DNA of 64,000 nucleotides from Nocardioides sp. zg-DK7169. GTDB taxonomy: Bacteria > Actinomycetota > Actinomycetes > Propionibacteriales > Nocardioidaceae. The notes under the pieces are model-generated. The model had not been told where the DNA came from. It was given only the letters and a program-made list of their open reading frames with translations, and made no database searches. Below are positions 10,341 through 22,361 of this stretch, one piece after another. The stretch covers positions 186,001 to 250,000 of the forward strand of contig NZ_JABJRA010000003.1 in assembly GCF_013155365.1 (NCBI RefSeq), given 5' to 3'. The translations under genes and the position numbers were made by a program. How positions within the stretch are numbered: the stretch's first letter is position 1; each line of letters begins with the position of its first letter.

Positions 10341-11087
10341 TCAGCCCGGTGGCCAGACCTCGGGGGAGCAGGCCGCGACCAGTGCGCGGCGTCCGGCGCG
10401 CTCGAGCCCGACGAGCGCCTCACGCCGGGCGCGTGCCTCGTGGGCGGTGATCGCGGCACCGTCGTCCTCCAGCGCGGCGTCGACGATGCCGAGCGCCTGG
10501 ATCGCGCGCTCCGCCAGGTCGACGCAGCGCTGCGGCACGCCGGGCGGCGCGGTGAGGGGAGCACGGTGGCGCAGGTTCATCAGCAGGTCCGCCACCTCGG
10601 GGCGCCAGCGGGCCACGTCCAGCTCCGCGAGCGACGACGCCGTCTCGAGCAGCTCGCGGCGCAGCGCCCGGTCGGCCTCGCCGACGTCGGGGAGCTGGCG
10701 GCGCCGGGCCGGGTGGGCCACCCAGGTCGTGGCCGGCCCGACCGCGACGGGGACCAGCCCCACGCCGACGTCGGTGACCACCGCCTCGCCCGCCTCCAGG
10801 GCCGCGGCGTTGAAGTCGGCGGGCCCGCCGAGCCCGACCGGGTCGCCCTCCGCGGGGTACGCCGCGCCGATGGTCTGCGCCCCCTCGGCGCGCAGCCGGG
10901 CCAGGCCTCCGACCAGGGTGTCGGTCCCCTCCGGGCCGCCGAGCCCGAGGGCGTGCAGGCCGGCCACGGCGTGGGTCACGTCCTCGCCCAGGACCGCGTC
11001 CACGACGAGGTCGGTGACCACGTGTCCGCGCAGCCAGGCGGTGCCCCACCAGGCGAGGCGGGCCGACGCGGGCAGGTGCAGGGACAC
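10341..11087 (-). CDS. Conserved protein of unknown function next to serB
   Basis: A 248-residue soluble protein, Ala/Leu-rich, without membrane segments or a motif I recognise. The N-terminal half has alternating short strands (LVVDAVLGEDVTHAV, GEAVVTDVGVGLVPVAV) and the C-terminal half is helical and Arg-rich. The GTG start is chosen because TACAGT (11101-11096) lies eight bases upstream; the frame stays open far upstream but no better start is seen. It reads in the same direction as serB (68 bases apart) and away from the ABC ATPase gene. Confidence 0.7.
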   Translation of the reverse strand: MSLHLPASARLAWWGTAWLRGHVVTDLVVDAVLGEDVTHAVAGLHALGLGGPEGTDTLVGGLARLRAEGAQTIGAAYPAEGDPVGLGGPADFNAAALEAGEAVVTDVGVGLVPVAVGPATTWVAHPARRRQLPDVGEADRALRRELLETASSLAELDVARWRPEVADLLMNLRHRAPLTAPPGVPQRCVDLAERAIQALGIVDAALEDDGAAITAHEARARREALVGLERAGRRALVAACSPEVWPPG

Positions 11088-11138
11088 GGCCCGAGACTGT
11101 ACGCCGGGGCCCCGAGGGGTGCCGATAGGGTTGCCGCC
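11088..11138. promoter_or_regulatory. Divergent leaderless promoters (unknown gene / ABC ATPase gene)
   Basis: TACAGT on the minus strand (11101-11096) and TAGGGT on the plus strand (11126-11131), the latter seven bases before the ATG of the ABC ATPase gene. Confidence 0.6.
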
Positions 11139-11933
<795 letters not shown>

Positions 11934-11969
11934 GTCCGACGTGCTGTGGGTCACCGGTAGGGTCTGCCC

Positions 11970-12428
11970 ATGGAGTGGCTGAGCGATCACCAGTGGGCGG
12001 CATGGCTCGCGCTCGCGATGACGCTCGGCGTGGTCGAGATCTTCAGCCTCGAGCTGATCTTCGCGATGCTCGCGGTCGGCGCCCTGGCCGGCATGGGCTC
12101 GGCGCTGCTCGGCGCGCCCGTCGTCGTCTCGGCGCTGATCGCCGCCGGCGTCTCGGCCGCCACCCTGGTGGTGCTCCGCCCCACCCTGGTGCGCCGCATG
12201 CACGGCGGCCCCGAGCTCACCCTGGGCCACGGCAAGCTGGTCGGCCAGCAGGGCACGGTGACCCAGCGCCTCAGCGGCCTCGAGGTCGGCCGGGTCCGCC
12301 TCGGCGGGGAGATCTGGTCGGCGGCGCCGTACGACTCGACGCTGACCATCGAGCCCGGCGAGACCGTCGAGGTCTTCGAGATCCGCGGCGCGACCGCCTA
12401 CGTCCACCCGGTGCCGCGGCTCGAGTGA
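11970..12428 (+). CDS. NfeD family membrane protein
   Basis: A 152-residue NfeD-like protein: three membrane helices in the first 75 residues, then a soluble beta-rich OB-fold (GHGKLVGQQGTVTQRLSG to the C-terminus). NfeD proteins are membrane partners of stomatin/SPFH proteins, and the SPFH gene follows 65 bases later. TAGGGT six bases before the ATG marks a leaderless start. Probable role: stabilising an SPFH membrane scaffold. Confidence 0.88.
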   Translation: MEWLSDHQWAAWLALAMTLGVVEIFSLELIFAMLAVGALAGMGSALLGAPVVVSALIAAGVSAATLVVLRPTLVRRMHGGPELTLGHGKLVGQQGTVTQRLSGLEVGRVRLGGEIWSAAPYDSTLTIEPGETVEVFEIRGATAYVHPVPRLE

Positions 12429-12493
12429 GCCCGCACGGCGCCGTACCGCACCACACCGCAACACCCTGAACCATCTCAACCGGAGGAGAAGCC

Positions 12494-13642
12494 ATGGGGG
12501 GCACGATCGTCCTGATCCTGCTGGGCCTGCTGTTCGTGCTCGTCGTCACGATCCTGGCCAAGACCGTGCGGATCGTGCCCCAGGCGCGCGCCGGCGTGGT
12601 CGAGCGGTTCGGGAAGTACAAGCAGACGCTGCCGGCGGGTCTGAACATCGTCGTGCCGTTCATCGACAAGGTCCGCTACGTGATCGACCTGCGCGAGCAG
12701 GTCGTCAGCTTCCCGCCGCAGCCGGTGATCACCGAGGACAACCTCGTGGTCTCCATCGACACCGTCATCTACTTCCAGGTCACCGACCCGGTCGCGGCGA
12801 CCTACGAGATCGCCAACTACATCCAGGCCGTCGAGCAGCTGACGATGACCACGCTGCGCAACATCGTCGGCGGCATGGACCTCGAGCAGACGCTGACCAG
12901 CCGTGAGGAGATCAACTCCGGGCTGCGCGGCGTGCTCGACGAGGCCACCGGCAAATGGGGCATCCGCGTCAACCGCGTCGAGATCAAGGGCATCGACCCG
13001 CCGCCCTCGATCAAGGACGCGATGGAGAAGCAGATGCGCGCCGACCGCGACAAGCGCGCCCTGATCCTCACCGCCGAGGGCCAGCGCCAGTCCGCGATCC
13101 TGACCGCGGAGGGCAACAAGCAGTCCGCGATCCTCAACGCGGAGGGCGAGCGCGAGTCGCAGATCCTGCGCGCCCAGGCCGAGCGGGAGTCGCAGATCCT
13201 GCGCGCCCAGGGCGAGGGCCAGGCCATCCAGACGGTCTTCCAGGCGATCCACGACGGGCGCCCGGACCAGTCGCTGCTGGCCTACCAGTACCTGCAGATG
13301 ATGCCGAAGATCGCCGAGGGCGACGCCAACAAGGTCTGGATCGTGCCGAGCGAGATCGGCAAGGCCCTCGAGGGCCTCGGCTCCACGATGAACGACCTGC
13401 GCGGCATCCCCCAGGAGGTCGACGGCCCGCGCACCCGCGTCGACATGGGCCCGACCGAGGTCCAGACCCGTGAGCCCAGCGACGTCGCGGGCTCGGCCAG
13501 CGCCGCGGTGCAGGCCGCGATCGCGGAGGCCGCCTCGGCCGCGCCGCCGAGCGGACGCCCGGCGGGTACGCCCGAGCAGCCGGCAGACCCGGCCGCACCG
13601 GCGGACACCGAGCCGCCGTCCGGCGCGACGCCGGCCGGCTGA
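12494..13642 (+). CDS. SPFH/band 7 protein (stomatin/paraslipin type)
   Basis: A 382-residue protein with one N-terminal membrane helix (residues about 4-22), the SPFH domain (IVPQARAGVVERFGKY and the following 200 residues) and a coiled-coil arm built of a repeated AEGxRQSAIL-like unit (AEGQRQSAIL, AEGNKQSAIL, AEGERESQIL, AQAERESQIL). The last 60 residues are an Ala/Pro-rich disordered tail. SPFH proteins form oligomeric membrane microdomains. A GGAGGAG site lies before the ATG. It is cotranscribed with the NfeD gene. Confidence 0.93.
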   Translation: MGGTIVLILLGLLFVLVVTILAKTVRIVPQARAGVVERFGKYKQTLPAGLNIVVPFIDKVRYVIDLREQVVSFPPQPVITEDNLVVSIDTVIYFQVTDPVAATYEIANYIQAVEQLTMTTLRNIVGGMDLEQTLTSREEINSGLRGVLDEATGKWGIRVNRVEIKGIDPPPSIKDAMEKQMRADRDKRALILTAEGQRQSAILTAEGNKQSAILNAEGERESQILRAQAERESQILRAQGEGQAIQTVFQAIHDGRPDQSLLAYQYLQMMPKIAEGDANKVWIVPSEIGKALEGLGSTMNDLRGIPQEVDGPRTRVDMGPTEVQTREPSDVAGSASAAVQAAIAEAASAAPPSGRPAGTPEQPADPAAPADTEPPSGATPAG

Positions 13643-13644
13643 GG

Positions 13645-14403
13645 TTGGGGCTCTTCGAGGCCCTCGCGATCACCGCGGCCGGCGTCGCCGCAGGCACGAT
13701 CAACACGATCGTCGGCTCCGGCACGCTCATCACGTTCCCGACGCTCCTCGCGTTCGGCGTGCCACCGGTGACCGCGAACGCCTCCAACACCATCGGACTG
13801 GTCCCGGGCTCCATCTCCGGGGCCTGGGGCTACCGCCGCGAGCTGCGCGGACAGCGCGCCCGGGTGCTGCGCCTGGGCCTGGCCTCCCTCGTCGGCGGCA
13901 CCGTCGGCGCGATCCTGCTGCTGGTGCTGCCCGCCGACGCCTTCGAGCGGGTGGTACCGGTGCTGATCGGGCTCGGCGTGCTGCTCGTGCTGATCGGCCC
14001 GCGCCTGTCGCGGTGGGTCGCCGCGCGCCACGGCGAGACCGTCGGCACCCGGCCGGACGCCCGCTGGGTCACCCCCGCAGCCGCCGCCAGCGGCGTCTAC
14101 GGCGGCTACTTCGGCGCCGCCCAGGGCGTGATCCTCATGGGCATCATGGGGATCGGCGTCGACGACTCGCTGCAACGCCTCAACGCCGTCAAGAACGTCG
14201 CAGCGGGGCTGGTCAACGCCGTGGCCGGCGTGATCTTCGCGGTGGTCGCGGACGTCGACTGGACCGTCGTCGTGCTGATCGCCGTCGGCGCGGTCATCGG
14301 CGGCCAGCTCGGCGCGTCGTACGGTCGCCGGCTCCCGCCCAACGCGCTGCGAGCGGTGATCGTCACCGTCGGTGTCGTCGCGCTGGTGTCGTTCGCGGTC
14401 TGA
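13645..14403 (+). CDS. TauE/SafE family sulfite exporter-like permease
   Basis: A 252-residue integral membrane protein with about seven to eight helices. The opening AGTINTIVGSGTLITFPTL and the repeat-like GVYGGYFGAAQGVILMGIMG are typical of the two TauE halves. It probably moves sulfite, sulfoacetate or another organic anion; the substrate is not readable. The start is taken as a TTG two bases after the SPFH stop, implying coupled translation; no ATG is available before the first conserved helix. It ends before the palindromic repeat pair. Confidence 0.85.
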   Translation: MGLFEALAITAAGVAAGTINTIVGSGTLITFPTLLAFGVPPVTANASNTIGLVPGSISGAWGYRRELRGQRARVLRLGLASLVGGTVGAILLLVLPADAFERVVPVLIGLGVLLVLIGPRLSRWVAARHGETVGTRPDARWVTPAAAASGVYGGYFGAAQGVILMGIMGIGVDDSLQRLNAVKNVAAGLVNAVAGVIFAVVADVDWTVVVLIAVGAVIGGQLGASYGRRLPPNALRAVIVTVGVVALVSFAV

Positions 14404-14417
14404 AGCCTTCTGCCCCG

Positions 14418-14478
14418 CACGTCTGGTCCCCCACGACATCCGGGAGCCCCGGAAATCTGTCGTGGGGGACCACACGTG
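14418..14478. repeat. Palindromic repeat, copy 1 (21-base arms, 19-base loop)
   Basis: Left arm 14418-14438 contains GTCTGGTCCCCCACGACA; right arm 14458-14478 contains TGTCGTGGGGGACCACAC. Arms match at 20 of 21 positions. The 19-base loop holds its own stem TCCGGG-AGC-CCCGGA. GTGAGGGTGCGGC follows the right arm, as in copy 2. It lies between convergent genes. Confidence 0.85.
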
Positions 14479-14550
14479 AGGGTGCGGCACCTCTGCCGGC
14501 GGTCAGTCGGGGAGCAACCGGGCGCGAACCGGCTGGGTCGCTGGCGCCTC

Positions 14551-14610
14551 CACGAATGGTCACGAACGACACCCGAAACCCCCGCGGAGTTGTCGTGGGG
14601 ACCAAACGTG
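14551..14610. repeat. Palindromic repeat, copy 2 (left arm degenerate)
   Basis: The right arm TGTCGTGGGGACCAAACGTG (14591-14610) is intact and matches copy 3. The left arm 14551-14571 is diverged but keeps CACGA, TGGTC and ACGACA. The loop is again 19 bases. GTGAGGGTTCGGC follows, in the same orientation as copy 1. Confidence 0.75.
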
Positions 14611-14627
14611 AGGGTTCGGCGGGGCGC

Positions 14628-14990
14628 TCAGCCCCGGGGACGACGCAGCGCGAGCAGGCCGATGAGCACGGCGCCCGCCGCCGGCCCGGCCAGCCCGAAG
14701 GCGCCCTGGCGAGCGACGTGGCCCTCGCGCGCGCCCTGCACCGCGGTGGCCACGTCGGCAACGTCGACCGCGACACCGGTGGCCAGCAGAGCGCGACGCG
14801 CGGGTGCCGGGGCGAGCAGCGTGACCGCGCCCAGGGCCACCTCGCGCGCACCGAACAGGCGCAGCACGTAGGACAGCTGCGGGTTGGCGGCCAGGTCGAG
14901 ACGGAAGGCGTTCGCCGCCACGTCGGGGCGCAGGAGGGAGGCGGCACCGAGCACGATGCGGCCGCATGAGAGGCCGGTCACAGGATCCAT
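14628..14990 (-). CDS. Small membrane protein of unknown function
   Basis: A 120-residue protein with about three to four membrane helices (GRIVLGAASLL, LFGAREVALGAVTLLA, ALLATGVAVDVADVATAV, AGAVLIGLLALRR). TAGGGT (15003-14998) lies seven bases before the ATG, supporting the start. It resembles short actinobacterial membrane proteins of unknown role; I cannot assign a family with certainty. It converges with the TauE-like gene across the palindromic repeats. Confidence 0.72.
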   Translation of the reverse strand: MDPVTGLSCGRIVLGAASLLRPDVAANAFRLDLAANPQLSYVLRLFGAREVALGAVTLLAPAPARRALLATGVAVDVADVATAVQGAREGHVARQGAFGLAGPAAGAVLIGLLALRRPRG

Positions 14991-15042
14991 GCGCCGGACC
15001 CTAGCGGCCCCCGGGCTGCGCGGCGGCGCGACCTGCCGGCGA

Positions 15043-16011
15043 TCAGGACCCGACGTACGCCGTGTGCCAGCGCTCGAGCTCGGCGTAGACCCGCTCGCGC
15101 GGCTCGGGCCGGGAGAGCACCACGTCGTGGCGCGCGCCCGGGACCGCGACGTAGGTGACGTGGGTGCCGATCGCGGTCGCCCAGCGCCGGATGTGGGCGA
15201 CGTCGAGGACGATGTCGTTGCCGTGCACGTCCTCGCCCATCACGGTGGGCCATCGGCTGGCGCCCGAGGACAGCACCAGCACCGGGCAGGCGACGTCGAG
15301 GCCGGCCTGGAGCCGGGCGTGGCCGTTGCGGACCGCGCGCAGCCAGCCGGCGTACACGGTGAAGGACTCCAGCGGCTTCCAGGTGAGGTCGAAGTCCCAC
15401 TCGCCGCCGTGGTCGCGGTGCAGGCTGCTTCCGTAGAGCCCGTTGACGGTGCGCGGGATGGCCCGGCGCGGCTGGCGCTGGCCGAGCTGCTTGAGCGCGA
15501 CGGTGCCGATGGTGCGCAGGAACGCGCTGCCCTGGAGGTCGAGCCACGGGGAGTTCAGCACCATCCCGACCAGCTCGGCAGGCTGCCGGTCGTGGGCCCA
15601 CAGCGGCAGCGTGAGGCCGCCGGTGGAGTGCGCGGAGGCCACCACCTGTCGGTGCCCGTCGCGCTCGGTGATCCGGCGCCAGGCCTCGTCGATCTCGGCG
15701 TGGTGCTCGGCGAGGTCCACGACGTAGTTGGGCGTCTGGTGGGGGAGCAGCGAACGGCCGTACTTGCGCAGGTCGAGGGCGTAGAAGTCGTAGCCCCGAT
15801 CGCACCACCACGCGGCGTACTCGGCCTGGAAGAAGTAGTCGGCGAAGCCGTGGACGTGCAGGACCGCGCGACCGTTCGGCCGCTCCGCGCGCCGGGTGAC
15901 CAGCGTCGCGACGACCGGTCCCTCGTCGTCGTCGGGCAGCTCGATGGTCTCGGCGAGGAACGGCTCCCCGAGGACGTCCACCACGGCCGCGGTCTCCTGG
16001 TCGTGCGTCAT
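15043..16011 (-). CDS. Alpha/beta hydrolase (lysophospholipase/S33 type)
   Basis: A 322-residue serine hydrolase of the monoglyceride lipase/lysophospholipase type. Visible features: oxyanion strand VLHVHGFADY, nucleophile elbow AHSTGG (Ala replaces the first Gly of GxSxG), a late Asp in the region of DVAHIRRW and the catalytic His in GARHDVVLS. Its ATG overlaps the stop of the GDPD gene upstream (ATGA), so the two are translationally coupled. The pairing suggests breakdown or recycling of glycerophospholipids: acyl removal by this enzyme, head-group cleavage by the partner. Confidence 0.85.
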   Translation of the reverse strand: MTHDQETAAVVDVLGEPFLAETIELPDDDEGPVVATLVTRRAERPNGRAVLHVHGFADYFFQAEYAAWWCDRGYDFYALDLRKYGRSLLPHQTPNYVVDLAEHHAEIDEAWRRITERDGHRQVVASAHSTGGLTLPLWAHDRQPAELVGMVLNSPWLDLQGSAFLRTIGTVALKQLGQRQPRRAIPRTVNGLYGSSLHRDHGGEWDFDLTWKPLESFTVYAGWLRAVRNGHARLQAGLDVACPVLVLSSGASRWPTVMGEDVHGNDIVLDVAHIRRWATAIGTHVTYVAVPGARHDVVLSRPEPRERVYAELERWHTAYVGS

Positions 16012-16886
16012 GCCCGCATGCTCCCAGACCCCGGCACGCCGGACCCCGGTGCCCCGGGTCCGCGGCGGCGTCCGGATCGGGCCCGCGCGCCCCGCAGCGC
16101 GCGGGTGCGTCGCTCGCGCACGGCGAGGGCGAGCTCGGGACGGTTCGTCGTGACCATCCAGGCGCGCCCGGGCCGCAGCCAGTACGCCAGGGACCGCTCG
16201 GTGTCGACCGTCCACACCAGCAGCGGCAGGCCCCACCGGCGCGCCAGCGCGGCCACCCCGAGCCGGGCGAGGGCGTGGTTGGCGACCACCACGTTGGCGC
16301 GCGAGGCCCGGTAGCGCAGCCGTGGCCGCAGCTCGGAGATGCGGACCCGCGCCTGCACGCGCCAGGGCAGCCCGCGCACGCCGCGGCCCAGGGAGAGCCC
16401 GACCAGGAGCGCCAGGCCCTCCTGGTCGGCCCAGGTCCGCACCGCGCGCACCGACCGGTCGTCGAGGGTGGTGACCACGAGGTTCTCCGCACCGAGCACC
16501 TCGACCGCGCGGCGGACCGCCGCGACCTCCGCGGTGCCGCCGGGCGAGGTGAACTTGAGGTCCAGGTGCGCCCGCGCGCGGCCGGCGAGGATGCCCAGCG
16601 CCTCCTCGTAGCGCAGGTAGTGCTCGGACTGGGCGGTCAGGGCCTCGACGGGGACCTCGCGCAGCCAGTGCCGGGTCCCGTCGACCCACAGCCAGTCGTC
16701 GTGGAACAGCACCAGCGCGCCGTCGGCGCAGCGGTGCACGTCGAACTCGACGTACTCCACGCCGAGCGTGACCGCACGCTCCAGCGCGGGCCGGGTGTTC
16801 TCCAGGTTCGGGTCGCCACCGGCACCGCCGCGGTGGGCGCTCACCAGCACCCGCGGCGCGCCGCCGGCTGCGGGCGAGGGCTCCAT
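16008..16886 (-). CDS. Glycerophosphodiester phosphodiesterase
   Basis: A 292-residue GDPD-fold enzyme. The opening AHRGGAG, then NLENTRPAL, VEYVEFDVH (acidic metal ligands) and LFHDDWL are the family signature; a second metal-site region HLDLKF follows. It should hydrolyse glycerophosphodiesters to glycerol-3-phosphate and an alcohol. No signal peptide is seen, so it is probably cytosolic. The C-terminal 40 residues are Arg/Gly-rich and disordered. CACAGT six bases before the ATG is a weak leaderless -10. Confidence 0.88.
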   Translation of the reverse strand: MEPSPAAGGAPRVLVSAHRGGAGGDPNLENTRPALERAVTLGVEYVEFDVHRCADGALVLFHDDWLWVDGTRHWLREVPVEALTAQSEHYLRYEEALGILAGRARAHLDLKFTSPGGTAEVAAVRRAVEVLGAENLVVTTLDDRSVRAVRTWADQEGLALLVGLSLGRGVRGLPWRVQARVRISELRPRLRYRASRANVVVANHALARLGVAALARRWGLPLLVWTVDTERSLAYWLRPGRAWMVTTNRPELALAVRERRTRALRGARARSGRRRGPGAPGSGVPGSGSMRA

Positions 16887-16972
16887 GCACTCACTGTGCC
16901 AGTCGGGACCGGTCCAGGGGAGGCGGTGCTCCAACGCGCCCCCGCGCGGCCGCGGACCGCTACGCTGCGCGC
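16887..16972. promoter_or_regulatory. Divergent leaderless promoters (GDPD / SpoIIE phosphatase)
   Basis: CACAGT on the minus strand (16898-16893) ends six bases before the GDPD ATG. TACGCT on the plus strand (16961-16966) ends six bases before the GTG of the phosphatase gene. Confidence 0.5.
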
Positions 16973-18146
16973 GTGATCGTCGGCACCCGGGCGGCGCTGC
17001 GGCGCACCCTGCACCGGACCTACGGCTCCGGACGCGCCCCGGTGCTGGGCTGGAGCACGGGCTCACGACGCAGCCAGCGCCTCGCCCTGTGCGTGCTGAT
17101 GGCCGGCCTCACGGCGTCCTTCGTGGTCTCCCTGGTGGAGTACACGTGGATGCCGCTCACGGCGTACTTCGTCTGGCTGCTGCTGGGCATGGTGCTGCTG
17201 CGCTTCCGCCCGCTGGCCGCGCTGTGCGTGGCCGCCCTGGTCTTCGGCCTGATCGCGGTGGCGCTCGACGGCCCGCCCGGGCCGCTGCGGGTCAGCGCGA
17301 TGCTGGGGATGCTCGCGGGGGTCGTGGTGATCCTGGTGCAGTCGCGCCGGCAGCGCTCCGGCCTCCCGGCGGCGCTGGGGGAGGCGGTGCTCGCCGAGCT
17401 GCGTGACCGACTCCAGGCGCAGGCGACCGTTCCCCCTCTGCCAGCGGGGTGGCACTCGCAGTCGGCGATGCGCGCCGCGCACGAGGCGGGGTACGCCGGC
17501 GACTTCCTGGTCGCCGACCTGCGCGGCCGGGGCCCCGGTGGCGCCGAGCTGGAGATGGTGCTCGTCGACGTCTGCGGCAAGGGCGTCGACGCCGGCCCGG
17601 ACGCGCTGCAGTTCGCCGGCGCGCTCGGGGGACTGATCGGGGCACTGCCGCCGGAGCCGCTGATGCGCGCGGCCAACGCGTTCCTGCTGCGCCAGCCCTC
17701 CGACGAGGCGCTCGCCACCGCGGTCCACGTGCTCGTCGACCTCGAGAGCGGCGACTACGGCATCCACAGCGCTGGTCACCCGCCGGCGCTGCGCTGGGAC
17801 GGGGAGTCCTGGTCCCTGGACTCCGCCCGCGGCACCTCCCTCGGGATCGTCGACGACCCGGACCTGGAGGCCACCCGCGGCCGTCTCGAGCCGGGCGAGG
17901 CGCTGATGTTCTACACCGACGGTGTCGTGGAGTCCCGCTCCGCCTCCCTCGACGACGGCATCGCCTGGCTGCGCTCGGTGGGCGCCGAGGCCATGCGGGC
18001 CGGGCTGGCCGGCGCGGCGGGGCGGATCATCGCCCAGGTGCCGCGCGGGGACGACGACCGGGCGGTGCTGATCCTCGCCCGCACGGGTCCCCGCGGCGGG
18101 TGCGGCGAGGGGGAGGGCACCGCCTCCCACGGAACGGACACCAAAC

Positions 18147-18175
<29 letters not shown>
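16973..18175 (+). CDS. Membrane-anchored SpoIIE-type PP2C phosphatase
   Basis: A 400-residue protein with an N-terminal membrane domain of about three to four helices (residues 35-120) and a cytosolic SpoIIE/PP2C-type serine phosphatase domain. Metal-site motifs are DFLVADLRG, VDVCGKGVDAGP and FYTDGVVE; SAGHPPALR is also typical. Such proteins usually reverse phosphorylation of anti-sigma antagonists, so this is a candidate regulator of a stress sigma factor; no partner gene is adjacent. The last 30 codons, including the stop, overlap the furA promoter region. Confidence 0.9.
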
Positions 18176-20851
<2,676 letters not shown>

Positions 20852-20865
20852 TCCACCGCACCTTC

Positions 20866-20895
20866 GGGGCCCGGCCGCACCTGCGGCCGGGCCCC
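20866..20895 (+). terminator. Strong hairpin after katG
   Basis: GGGGCCCGGCCGCA and TGCGGCCGGGCCCC form a perfect 14-base inverted repeat around CC, 14 bases after the katG stop. There is no T-run. It lies between convergent genes. Confidence 0.7.
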
Positions 20896-20912
20896 GTCGG
20901 CGTACCGGGCAA

Positions 20913-20956
20913 CCACATGCGCCGACTCGGCACGCCATTGGCGCCGACTCGCGGAA
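20913..20956 (+). repeat. 22-base tandem repeat, two units
   Basis: Units 20913-20934 and 20935-20956 share CCA....GCGCCGACTCG and belong to the family seen at 36585-36694. Both loci also share GGGCAACCACA. It lies between katG and a convergent gene. Confidence 0.7.
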
Positions 20957-20966
20957 TCCTGGGGGG

Positions 20967-22337
20967 CTACCAGGCGGTGGCGGGGACGCCCCAGCTCGCG
21001 CACGCCGCCAGCAGCAGCGGGGTGAGGCGCTCGGCCGGCAGCTCGGGGTCCAGGCACACGACCGACAGGGTCGCCCGGTCGCCGTGGGAGGACCACCAGG
21101 CGCTCACGCCGCCCCGGGCGCGTCGCATCTGTCCGCGTGTCGCGCCCGGGGTCACCGAGCGCATCATCACCGACGTCGCCTCCACGCCGAGCGGCGCGCG
21201 ATAGTCGTCGTCGAGCTCGCCGAGGTTGGAGCACAGGCACAGCGGGGCGCTCTGGTCGCGGGCGAGGCGAGCCAGGGCCCGGTCCGGGACCATCTGGAGC
21301 AGTGGCTGCCACGGCTCGAGCGGGTCGTGGCGGGTGCCGGCGCTGCGTGCCGCGAGCTCGCGCCGGGTGGCCCCGCGGACCTGCTCCAGCCCGGTGACCC
21401 GGCCGACCCCGTCCACGCGGCGGGTCGGGACCGCGATCGAGACGCCGGAGGTCGCGTTGGCGCGCAGGTCGGCGCTGCCGGTGCGCAGGTTGACCGGTAC
21501 CGCCACGCGCACCGCGCGTCCCGCCTCGGCGCGGCCCAGCCCGAGCAGCACCTCGACCCCGACGGCGACCAGCAGGGAGTTGCTCGTGCCCCCGCCTGCG
21601 GCCGCGGCCCGCGCCCAGTCCTGCGCCGAGCAGTCGACGACCGCGGTCGGCACGACGTACGCCGTGTCGTCGCCGGGCGCCGGCGAGCGTGGCGGGGTGT
21701 CGGAGGAGCGCTGCCCCTCCAGCGGCGGGCGCGGCGTGCGCGAGCGGCGCCATGCGGTCGCGCCCCCGGCCGCGGCCCGGCGCAGCTGGTGGGCGGCGTC
21801 GCGGACGTCGTCGCGCCGGCGCCCGGTGTGCGGGGCGGGGTCCTCGACCGGCAGCCGGGGCTCCTGGTCCCCACGGGCGGCGGCGACCACCGCCGCGAGG
21901 TGGGCGCCGCCGTCGGCGACGACGTGGGAGGTCAGGTAGGACAGCACGTAGCCGCCGTCGCTGGTGGGCGCGGCACGCAGCGCCCAGGTGGGTCCGGCCT
22001 CCGGGTCCAGCGGGAGGTGCGCGGCCCGGTCCGCCCAGCCGAGCACGTCGTCCGCCGCCACCGCGTCGGTGTCCACCACCAGCGGTGCGGTGGTCGCGCC
22101 CGGGACCCAGCGCGGCCGGGCCCCGGGCACCCGCGGCGCGCGCGCCACCCGGGCCAGGCGCCCCGAGGCCAGGCCCCGGTGGAGCCGCTCCAGCCGCGCG
22201 GTGTCGACGGGGTCGGAGAAGCGCCACACGGTCTGGTTGACCAGCGGCACGCCGAGCACCCGGCGCGAGCGCAGGAACAGGTCGTCGTCGTAGGTGAGCC
22301 GGTTCGCGCGGGTCGCGGGAGGGGGGAGCAGGGGCAC
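20967..22337 (-). CDS. HxxxDG acyltransferase (condensation/PapA fold), 1
   Basis: A 456-residue protein of the CoA-dependent acyltransferase superfamily (NRPS condensation, PapA, WS/DGAT fold). The catalytic motif is complete: HVVADGGAHL in the N-terminal half. The opening DDDLFLRSRRVLGVPLVNQ is shared with the second minus-strand acyltransferase (25424-26785). A second-half strand region VAVPVNLR is also typical. The GTG start has a perfect AGGAGG site (CCAGGAGGAAACC). It follows the exporter genes drrA-drrB-like by 24 bases and is probably cotranscribed. Substrate unknown; most likely it acylates a glycolipid or similar molecule. Confidence 0.82.
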   Translation of the reverse strand: MPLLPPPATRANRLTYDDDLFLRSRRVLGVPLVNQTVWRFSDPVDTARLERLHRGLASGRLARVARAPRVPGARPRWVPGATTAPLVVDTDAVAADDVLGWADRAAHLPLDPEAGPTWALRAAPTSDGGYVLSYLTSHVVADGGAHLAAVVAAARGDQEPRLPVEDPAPHTGRRRDDVRDAAHQLRRAAAGGATAWRRSRTPRPPLEGQRSSDTPPRSPAPGDDTAYVVPTAVVDCSAQDWARAAAAGGGTSNSLLVAVGVEVLLGLGRAEAGRAVRVAVPVNLRTGSADLRANATSGVSIAVPTRRVDGVGRVTGLEQVRGATRRELAARSAGTRHDPLEPWQPLLQMVPDRALARLARDQSAPLCLCSNLGELDDDYRAPLGVEATSVMMRSVTPGATRGQMRRARGGVSAWWSSHGDRATLSVVCLDPELPAERLTPLLLAACASWGVPATAW

Positions 22338-22361
22338 GGTTTCCTCCTGGTTGGGGCGGGG

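Noticed and set aside
14418..14610. Insertion sequence ends
   Set aside because: No transposase frame lies between or near the palindromes, and no target duplication is visible.
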